From: a virus
Strand: one strand, 5' to 3'
DNA length: 35,586 nucleotides
Virus record (IMG/VR): IMGVR_UViG_3300013372_003487
Location: 1 to 35,586 of that record
The translations under genes and the position numbers were made by a program. The stretch's first letter is position 1; the number at the start of each line of letters is the position of its first letter. Under the pieces are notes generated by a model. It was not told where the DNA came from. It did not search any database and saw nothing but the letters and a program-made list of their open reading frames with translations. Shown here one piece after another: positions 16,701-24,200 of this stretch.

Positions 16701-18596
16701 TGGTGTTGTCTGATTGCATGAATCGCATGGGTTTGCTGGTATACTTGTGCATCCTTGACAACCAAAGCAGCCCGAGCAACCTTCACAATCGTAAATTCCT
16801 GCAAGAGTAAAACAAGGAAGATCTGATCGGCAAAGATTGCATCCTGATATTCCTGTTGGGCCTCGAGGACATCCTGTGCAACCAAAGCAACCTGAGCAAC
16901 CCACACAATCGTAAATACCGTCAACAGTATGGCAAAGGTTTACAGAACTGCATAGAGCACATCCTGTTGCAGGAGCAGTTATTCCACATCCTGTGCAACC
17001 AAAGCAACCTGAGCATCCTTCGCAATCAAGCAGTCCTGTCATTATGTTTAGACACGGGATACCAGGATGGCATGAATCGCAAGGATCTTGAGGGACAGAT
17101 GGGCATCCAGTGCATCCACCAAATCCTGAGCAGCCTTCACAATCATAGACTCCAATAAATGTGTTCCAACATTGATTTCCACCAGTGATTGTTCCACAAC
17201 AATTTGCGCCACTACATGTTGGGCCTGTTGCTGGACATCCTGTGCAGCCTGGACAACCCGAGCATCCCGCACAATCGTATAGACCGCCTAGTGTGAAGCA
17301 ACCAAACTGGCAACAATCGCAGCCTGTGCATGCTGTTGGGCCAGGATCTCCACCAAAAATATAAGCCCTGTCAATAGGGTCGTAAACCACGGGAACATAA
17401 CCCATATCAATCAACTTTTTGATTTCTGCACCGCGAGCAACATCTCTTTCGTGCGCTCGTGTTGGATCTCCACCAAATCCTCGTAAAGCAGGATCGTTTG
17501 ATGAATACCAATTGCAACCAACCCAAGTTTCGTGATCTGGCGAAAGATAATTTGCTATTCCAAAAGATGAATCGACAATTTTATTTTTACTGCTATTATC
17601 AAACAGATCAATAAATGTTGGATCTCTTCTGTGCAGATAATCCGCATTTCTAGCCTCTGTAATATACTTGATTGTTCCTTCATACTTACCCAAATAAGTG
17701 TCTCTATGAATTTGTGCTTTTTCTGGAGACACTTCATTTGGAGCATTGCTTGGATGCCAAGCATCCAGACCTATCATTCCTTTGTTAACTCCTCTAGAAT
17801 TAACGGTCATGTTTGCAACTTTGTCTAATTGGCTTTCAAGCAAGGCTTCATCAAAAACTGAACTACCAAACGGATAAAGTGCTCCACCAAAACCAGTTTG
17901 ATGCTTTAGCGCATTGCCAAACCAAAATCCTACTCGTTTATCGTCATCAAGCGCATCTATCATGTTCTTGAATAAAGTCAATCCAGCATCCATGTTGTTT
18001 TGGATTGAGAATGTTGCGCCAGATGGAGTTATCCAAATTCTGTCAGGCTCATCCCAATGAGAAATAGTTCTGGTTACATAATTTCCGTTAACTCCCGCGC
18101 CACTAGCCGCCCAAATCATAACACGATCCCAACCTCGGGTTTCTATTTGATCTTTAACATAATTGACAGGACCAGACATACCAACAACATTAGGATACCC
18201 ACCAGATTGAAGATATTTTGTGGTTTCTTTATTCCAACCATAAGCATTTGCTGTTGGACTCGAAATATCAACCTGATCTTCGTAAGCCAAAACTACACCA
18301 CGGACAGGTCTATAGTCTGGTATATACGCTTGCGGATAATAAGTATCAAGATAATTTCGATAACTAGACAGAGTTTCAAAAGTAGCAGCATCCAAAAGAA
18401 TATTTGGTGCTCCTGGATCTACTACTTGTTGTTCGTTGCCTCCAACTTCCTCAAAGCCTATATCAACAGTTCTATTTCTATCGTTAGAAACTAGCCCTGC
18501 TAATATGTTAACATCACTTCTAGGCAGTTTATTAAACTTATAAACTACTTTAAATACTCTTGTTTCACCTGGTGCTAGTTTGGCTGTGCTACCCAT
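13776..18596 (-). CDS. Baseplate-locus protein: barrel-like domain plus giant cysteine-rich repeat array (1606 aa)
   Basis: I know no family matching the whole protein. Residues 1-80 are beta-rich. Residues about 85-415 have alternating short hydrophobic strands and helices (GVVLAYEDQVD, DRVMIWAASGAG, KRVGFWFG, KGMIGLDAWHP, YVPVVYDP), as in glycoside-hydrolase-type TIM barrels. Residues 421-1165 hold 18 units of about 40 residues built around YDCxGCSGCxGCTGC. Residues 1167-1378 hold seven units of a second type, YTNCNQCxxxDCD...FCxxCGC. Residues 1385-1606 are ordinary beta-rich sequence. By hand count about 194 of residues 401-1400 are cysteine, against three in the rest of the protein. It lies between a polysaccharide lyase and gp8, so a virion appendage is likely. 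ATG 18596 follows AAAGG; the gap to the upstream stop is 11 bases. Confidence 0.82.
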   Translation of the reverse strand: MGSTAKLAPGETRVFKVVYKFNKLPRSDVNILAGLVSNDRNRTVDIGFEEVGGNEQQVVDPGAPNILLDAATFETLSSYRNYLDTYYPQAYIPDYRPVRGVVLAYEDQVDISSPTANAYGWNKETTKYLQSGGYPNVVGMSGPVNYVKDQIETRGWDRVMIWAASGAGVNGNYVTRTISHWDEPDRIWITPSGATFSIQNNMDAGLTLFKNMIDALDDDKRVGFWFGNALKHQTGFGGALYPFGSSVFDEALLESQLDKVANMTVNSRGVNKGMIGLDAWHPSNAPNEVSPEKAQIHRDTYLGKYEGTIKYITEARNADYLHRRDPTFIDLFDNSSKNKIVDSSFGIANYLSPDHETWVGCNWYSSNDPALRGFGGDPTRAHERDVARGAEIKKLIDMGYVPVVYDPIDRAYIFGGDPGPTACTGCDCCQFGCFTLGGLYDCAGCSGCPGCTGCPATGPTCSGANCCGTITGGNQCWNTFIGVYDCEGCSGFGGCTGCPSVPQDPCDSCHPGIPCLNIMTGLLDCEGCSGCFGCTGCGITAPATGCALCSSVNLCHTVDGIYDCVGCSGCFGCTGCPRGPTGISGCNLCRSDLPCFTLAGIYDCEGCSGCFGCQGCTSIPANPCDSCNQTTPCFSIVTGLYDCEGCSGCYSCTGCPQGPTGVSGCNLCRSDLPCWKLDGIYDCDGCSGCFGCTGCTTIPTNPCAVCDPVATCFNMVTGLYDCEGCSGCWSCTGCGISGGTGTSGSTGCTGAGGTACCGTVASGNLCYNLVTGLYDCVGCSGYNGCTGCGITAPLTGCDLCSQFNTCFTIEGIYDCQGCSGCWGCTGCGITGATSCTGCGCCSSSTTGPCFNIVTGIYDCQGCSGCFSCTGCGVTGALTGCALCSVDFPCFTVEGIYDCQGCSGCHGCIGCSITGATSCTGCGCCSTSVTGGCYNIVTGLYDCEGCSGCFSCTGCPVTGGCVGCDCCMTGGFNRITGLKDCEGCSGCFGFTGCGITAPATGCARCSEVNPCYTMNIPTAYDCEGCSGCWQCTGCPVTGPTCSGALCCGTTANGFACWNTFLGIYDCLGCSGFGGCTGCSLTGASAGPTGCGACSTWEGLPCYNIVSGLYDCAGCSGCHSCTGCPPPGQTSSGCTGCECCSPIFECFTITGSYDCQGCSGCHNCTGCKKYTKCSDCTPADCTPGTRNYAFCLECGCGTSYTNCNQCTQLDCDAITVNTKFCRNTCGCVPTTVLCDECVQNDCNGVRCRTECEECIYDGPARYTNCNQCLQGDCDNSTSINHQFCIDCGCEISYTDCSQCTPSDCDNQYSINYGFCRDCECVPSIDCSVCVANGCVGQGCASCVDCPTEQAYENCGQCLPIDCSADYRLNHIYCVETCNCELGQTGSTSGETGDSGPILALTTPGSRVDYSEFRKITLRSFLEMPVGPEFNCKNQEVLAPPVPQVKVIALNGKPVNTPDWSTDTQYVVDSEPGSRSMNIQLDGVLISSGELTGLSTLLYLSYYSAISLWADLSVVDETGKEYQMASVGPFPTSANSINILYPFVNPDNPNSEPGAITLGRGTVGSPFSWRGNQYPNTNCVYRLKLYFRNVSNAIIPGSETVKEFNYQLT
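14463..15098 (-). repeat. Second-type cysteine-rich coding repeat (CNQC/DCD/CGC units)
   Basis: Codes residues 1167-1378. Five full units of about 30 residues (starting near 1167, 1198, 1260, 1291 and 1349) follow YTxCxQCxxxDCDxxxxxNxxFCxxCxC. Two shorter units (near 1231 and 1322) lack the middle loop. A unit of the same style opens the collagen-like fibre at 666-5960 (residues 7-29), so the module is shared between two proteins. Confidence 0.85.
15102..17333 (-). repeat. 18-copy cysteine-rich G-C-X coding repeat
   Basis: Codes residues 422-1165. Each unit of 38-54 residues reads C..C, spacer, C(F/Y/W) plus a hydrophobic strand, G(I/L)YDC, then GCSGCxGCTGC. The DC core starts at residues 441, 485, 524, 563, 603, 642, 682, 721, 775, 814, 858, 897, 941, 979, 1020, 1064, 1109 and 1152. 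Two unit types tend to alternate (CFTLxGIYDC and CFNIVTGLYDC), so there is a higher-order period of about 79-83 residues, for example C586 and C665 both start CNLCRSDLPC. DNA copies are imperfect. Confidence 0.9.
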
Positions 18597-18607
18597 CTAT
18601 TAAACCT

Positions 18608-21262
18608 TTATATTGTTGTGCCTGTTGCCGAACCCACTCCATTGAAATCCCAAACGCCAGAAGATCCTCTAACAAGCCTTGCAGAGCCAGGAATTTTAAA
18701 AGAAACGCTTCCATATTGTCCCCAACTAGGAAAACTTTGTTGTTTAACATACTGTCCTGTGGCATCGCTCGCTATAACCAAACCTGAATTTTCACTAGTA
18801 ATTATACTGTAAGTTGGCCCCGTAACATCAAGTGCTTCAATTTTATATCCCTGTGCAGGTAGCCCCGCCGGATCAATTAGAAGTGTATAGTTATTTAATC
18901 CTGTTGCTCCTGAAAAAGTTGTTACTGTGTTAAAATAACTTCGTGTTTCAAGATTTATTATATCGTTGATAGAACCTGTTACAGATACATTTCCTGTTAT
19001 AGACTTTGTTCCAACCTTGAGTGTTGACCCGTCTACAAGATATAACCACTGATTGTTGCCTGTTGGAGAAGCAGTTTCTGTTAAATGACCAAAGGAACCC
19101 ATAAAATTTATACGACCATCAACTAGAGAATTACTAGTCAACGATTCTCCCGACATTATGGTATCGGTTCTTCCGTTGGTCAATACTACTTTAAACGCCA
19201 CAACATCAGTGCTTGTTCCTGTTAGAGACGATACGCTTTGAACTTTAGCGGTTCCTGTTTTATTGATTGGGTGATGAACTGCAATGTAAACACTTTCTGA
19301 GGCATCTCTTCTAGCACATACAAAAGGTGCATTTCCTACTATACGCATTGCTGGAGCCTGCGCTTCTATAACATTTGTTGCGGTTGCTCCTAAAACATAA
19401 CTGTTAAGTATCCATTTTTCCGAGGCTAGTGTTGGAGTAAATACCACAGACCATCCAGAATCGGTTGTTGCGCCTTTAACTCTATCTGGTTTGTCCAATC
19501 CCTCTGTTGAAGTTCCAGAGGTATACAATTTACCAGAATAAGTTTCCATGCTCGGAGAAATAGTAAAAGCCGCTGTATGTGGTTGATGCAAACAACTATG
19601 CAACATATAATCGTATGAGGTTCCACCTTTTATTCTGAATATGTCAGCAACATAACAATCATTATCATCAATTTTTACAAGAGCAACAGTTCTACGATAT
19701 TTTGTTATACCCGAAACAACACCATCATACGCTGATGGGCCGTCTGCTTCTATAACTTTAACAGAATCAAATTCGGTGTTAAATAAACGCAATTTACCGT
19801 GATCTGTTGCTGCCTGACTTAAAGTCCATCTCCACTGCCAGTCAGGAGTTTCTTTAATTGCGTCTAAAGGACTTGTTGTTGAAAGTCTTCTGTTGTTTAC
19901 AAAAGTTCCTGTAGGAAATTGATTTATTTTGTTTACAGTTACAGTAACATGTGCTGGTGTGGATGTGTTCCATTCTCTAGTTGTGTTACCAACCCCCCTA
20001 TATTCAGTTTCACTAATAACTTCTTGACCCTTCGACCAAACATTCAAATTTAAAGTGTCTCTATGAGAATGTGAAGAATATGGGCCATAATGAAGTGTAA
20101 CCATTGTTTCATTTCCAGTTCCACCCAAACATAAAGTTCCTTGTCCAACAGAACCAAATAGTCTTGAGGATGCTGGTGTTAATCTAGGAGGAACTGGATT
20201 TGATGCAGAAGTTCTCGAACTTAAATGATCCGGAATATTGTAAATACTGTCTCCAACCGCGATATTATATCCATTTGGAAATCTATAACTGCTTACTGAA
20301 CTTGCTAAATCATAGTATGTTTTCATCAAGTTACTAATGCTTTCCCCATCATATCTTTTTCCGTCTACAGAATTTGTGTAATATTGTAAATCGGTATAAG
20401 ACAAAGGAAAATCATCAGATAGCCATTTTAAACCACCCAACAAATCTCCGTGATATGCGGGAGCACCCTCATACCACCAACCATCTCGATAAAACATATT
20501 TCGATACAAATTTTTTAGGTGGCGAATTCCCTCGTGAAGATAATCGTAATCTGGCAAAAGCAAACCAAAATGTATTTTGCCTCTTATTGTAAAAGCGTCT
20601 TGGTTACTATAATCGGGCTGATTATTGTATCCTTCTTCTCTCCATTTTATGACATTTTTAAAACGCTCAAACATTGTTAACATCTTGCTTTTTTCTGCGA
20701 GACAAGAAGGATGATCTCGTATTAAAACCCATGCTTCAAGCAAAGGTAAAGCCAGAACAAGATCTTCGTATATCCATTTGCCCCATATGCCCGCTGAATA
20801 TTCGCTTTGGTAAGAGGCTTTAACTAAAGGATTGTTTGCTGTCCTGTTTGCGTATGTTTCATAATATGGATTCCATATAGGCCACGATAAAATTTTTACA
20901 GCAAATTCATTTAAAAGAATACTTGCTGCAATCACCGAATCATCACTATGGGGATTTAAATATCCTAGTTGAGCAAAATGCAAGCATGCATCTTTTATAT
21001 CAGAATTTATAGAGTCTTTACTACCATCATTAGTAATTTGATTTGCTAATAATGATGCTGAAAATCCGGTATATTTTAAATAATCTTTGGCTGTTAAAGC
21101 GGCTGACGCCATTCTAACTGCTTCTGTTTTATAGGTGTTATCAGTTTTTCCGCTGTTAAACCATTTTGCTATAAACGCAGCAAGTTCACGATCATATCTA
21201 CGAACATAAAGTCGTCTTTCCGATTCCACACTTAGATAATAATTTTCTAGTTGAGTAGGCAT
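18608..21262 (-). CDS. Heparinase II/III-like polysaccharide lyase, virion-associated (884 aa)
   Basis: The layout matches the alpha/alpha-toroid plus beta-sandwich lyases (heparinase II/III and related alginate or glycosaminoglycan lyases), which cleave uronic-acid polysaccharides by beta-elimination. Residues 1-340 are helical. WWYEGAPAYHGDLL at 262-275 resembles the conserved W-x-E-G-xP-x-YH segment carrying catalytic Tyr/His. HYGPYSSHSHRDTLNL at 391-406 is the family's H-x-H-x-D motif. TREWNTSTPAHVTVTVN at 428-444 matches the following T-x-AHNTV-type strand. At 524-541 is RTVALVKIDDNDCYVADI. Residues about 560-884 look like extra beta domains. There is no signal peptide, as expected for a virion enzyme rather than a secreted one. 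Six bases separate it from the giant wedge protein upstream. Substrate is unknown. ATG 21262 has AGGT upstream. Confidence 0.88.
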   Translation of the reverse strand: MPTQLENYYLSVESERRLYVRRYDRELAAFIAKWFNSGKTDNTYKTEAVRMASAALTAKDYLKYTGFSASLLANQITNDGSKDSINSDIKDACLHFAQLGYLNPHSDDSVIAASILLNEFAVKILSWPIWNPYYETYANRTANNPLVKASYQSEYSAGIWGKWIYEDLVLALPLLEAWVLIRDHPSCLAEKSKMLTMFERFKNVIKWREEGYNNQPDYSNQDAFTIRGKIHFGLLLPDYDYLHEGIRHLKNLYRNMFYRDGWWYEGAPAYHGDLLGGLKWLSDDFPLSYTDLQYYTNSVDGKRYDGESISNLMKTYYDLASSVSSYRFPNGYNIAVGDSIYNIPDHLSSRTSASNPVPPRLTPASSRLFGSVGQGTLCLGGTGNETMVTLHYGPYSSHSHRDTLNLNVWSKGQEVISETEYRGVGNTTREWNTSTPAHVTVTVNKINQFPTGTFVNNRRLSTTSPLDAIKETPDWQWRWTLSQAATDHGKLRLFNTEFDSVKVIEADGPSAYDGVVSGITKYRRTVALVKIDDNDCYVADIFRIKGGTSYDYMLHSCLHQPHTAAFTISPSMETYSGKLYTSGTSTEGLDKPDRVKGATTDSGWSVVFTPTLASEKWILNSYVLGATATNVIEAQAPAMRIVGNAPFVCARRDASESVYIAVHHPINKTGTAKVQSVSSLTGTSTDVVAFKVVLTNGRTDTIMSGESLTSNSLVDGRINFMGSFGHLTETASPTGNNQWLYLVDGSTLKVGTKSITGNVSVTGSINDIINLETRSYFNTVTTFSGATGLNNYTLLIDPAGLPAQGYKIEALDVTGPTYSIITSENSGLVIASDATGQYVKQQSFPSWGQYGSVSFKIPGSARLVRGSSGVWDFNGVGSATGTTI

Positions 21263-21268
21263 GTTTTA

Positions 21269-24200
21269 TTAACCTGACAATCCTTTAATGTAGTTATATC
21301 GTCCAGACAACCATGTAGAATCTCCTGAATCTGAATTTCTTGAAGAATAAGGTTGTGCTGGATCTGCTGACGGGAACAATTGAGATTCTGCAACTGTAGC
21401 AAATTGGAAACCGTATTTATCGGTATAGGCTTTATACCTAGAATTTATAGGTGTTCCGGTGTTCAATCGTATAAACAAAGTCTTACTTAGCGGATCGTAA
21501 TTGCTCTTTTGAATTGCTGTGCAGTTTGCTCCTGTTAGTAACCAAACACCAACTTCCGCTGAACCTAACTGATATTTTTCTCCATAGAGATCAATAATGC
21601 TAACCAAATTTCTATTAACAGAGACTCGGAACAAGTTTTGATTGTTATTGTTTGTTTTGCAGCCACTTACTAAAAATTCTGTATTATAAACAAATCTTTC
21701 ATTAGAAGAACTTAAAGTGTCAACCACCTGTTGATTAGTCATATTGTTAAAATCGTTTAAAGTGTCGTGCATATACTTGTCATCGTTTTGCGTAGTAGAT
21801 GAAGGGTTCCAATAAAGTATTAATTCTGGATTATGTAAAAGCGTATGAAACACATTTTCTCGCCAGTATTGATCGTGTAGTGAAACATCCCCGCCAAATG
21901 CTGGCATTCCAGAATATCCGTAATTTTTAACACTAGCAATCCAAGGCTGCAAAGATTTATTTTTTGCTTCTGCAATTCGATTTCTATCTACTGCTCTCAA
22001 GTGCTGCTGATCCACTAAAAGCGCATTCCAAGGGGTGGCTCCAAACGGCTTGGTGGTTCCTGGTTTATATTCAAGAATTTTTTGATCTGGTGTGTATACT
22101 TCATATACGGTTGCAAGAGAGCCAGTTCCAATTTCTCCATACAAATGTGGAGAAACTGCATTTCCAACATCCATATTGTAGTATGCTCTATGACCATTAG
22201 ATTCACTAACATAATCGCTTCTTTGAATTATACTGTTATCCCAATTAGTTATTTTGGCAGACGGGTATAGAGTTTTTATCGGTGGAGAGAAAAACTCGTT
22301 TACATAATAGTTGCCCATTCCCATCATTACAGAATTCCACAATTTATATAACCCTTCTTCAGGGCCAGCACCGGTCACAGTTAGTTGTGCGGCAAAATTG
22401 CTAAACTGTCCTGCGGTATATCCACTACTAATTTTTAACTGTTGCTTCAAACTACCACGAATTGGTGCATTTCCTGCGGTTAAACTGTCTGCACGAGGAT
22501 CATTCAGAATGTAATTCATATGACGAATCATCTTAGATGAAGTTCCATCTGAAACTTCTTTTCGCATGTAATTTGACCATATCGAGCAAACATTTTCTGC
22601 ACCATCAGTATCAAGAATAAAGTATTGCGCGGAGCCACCTACAGCAGAGAATCCTGTCAACCAAGAATTCCATGCTTGTTTGTATCTTGCTGTTGTATTG
22701 TCTAACCAAGGAGAAATATATCTTTGAGTTCCAGCATATGCAGGAGAATAAGTCTTACCTTCAGTTTCTCTTGGATCGTTTATATCTTCTTCTATAAAGT
22801 TGCCGCTACTGTTACGACAAGCATCGCCTGTCATATAAGTGTTTGATAGAGTTAGTCCTGTGCTTCTCCACCAATCGTCCACAGCAAAAGTGTTGAACGG
22901 GAACGGCATTATTGCTCGTTTTTGTGGGGGAACAGAGTCTAAGAAAGTTTTTGCTGAAGCCGCTGAGGATAAAGTTACATCTAGTGCGGGATTAGGAGAA
23001 ACCCTTCCCGTTAATCTGAATGCTGTGGTTATATGAGTTGATCCTGTTGGGCCGTTATTATATGTTGGAGTGCTCCACGAAGAAGCCCATTTTGAGGTTG
23101 TTGTTGTTTCTGAAGGTGCTACTTTATCGTAAACTTCAGAATCACGAACCACAACCGACTCGGTTCCTCCCAACACAACAGACGGATAATCTTGCGGAGG
23201 TGTAACAACAAGACTCACATCATTTCCGTAAACTTCAGGTCTCCATTCCATAAGTGAAGCACTAACAGCAAAATTATTGTCTATGCAACAATCGCCTTCA
23301 AATTTTGTTCTTGCCAAGTGAACTGGAGAATACGCAACATTTGGATAATTAACGCTGTATATCGGATAATTTCTATCGTATTCTCTGAATGCACCAATAC
23401 CTCCTGTGGGGCCATATACACGAGTATCGTAATACTCCACTTTATCTCCCAAGTTTAAAGGAGGAACATCAGGCCACTCCATATCCTTTTCAACACTACA
23501 AGTATTTGTGTAGGTGTATGTGATTTCCATAGTTGCGTCGGTATTATTAGTTACCACGGATATGTTGGGCTTAACAGAGGAATCTGAGCAATTTAAAGTT
23601 CCAGGTTTTTCGGGCTTCCAACTATTAATAATAATTCTGTCTCCAGGCCCGTAAGCAAACCACGAATTGGTTATAGCATTAAATTCAAACCCAAAATCTG
23701 TAGTTCTTACTGGATTATATAAATTATCCCAGTAATCAACTGCGGCTTGTATTTGATCTTGACTAATTCTGTCTATCAACGCAAAAACTGTGTCAATCTC
23801 TCCTCTTGTGCTGCGTCTAAAATCACCAGTAACATAACTTGTTGCAACCAATTCAAAGGTTGCGCCTCTTGCTCCAAAACTTATAATGTCTCCAGGAAAT
23901 CCTAGATTGGTAAATTTTGGTCTTTGATTAAATGTGCTTGGATCGTTTTGTGCTCCCATTGATATAATGCTTGCTGGCCCAAACGGATTACTTGCATCTG
24001 TTGCGCCGCAGCAATGTCTTGTGTGGGGGCCGGTTATTCCAATGTTTGAAACTCCGTTTCCGCTAGTAACACCATGAGTAATGCCATCAACTAGAGTTGA
24101 ACCATAGTGAGGATAACCACTCGGAATACCAGTTGGATAACCTGGAACATTACTCCAAATAACTGAGTCTTGTCTTGGATCTGAGGTATAAAATGGTTGT

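Noticed and set aside
15102-17333. Regular short repeats that might suggest a CRISPR array
   Set aside because: The period is about 120 bases, the copies are imperfect and multiples of three, and the frame stays open with conserved cysteines. This is a protein repeat.
18057-18494. Plus-strand open frame of 145 codons
   Set aside because: It is antisense to the barrel-like domain of the cysteine-repeat protein, with no recognisable motif or ribosome site.
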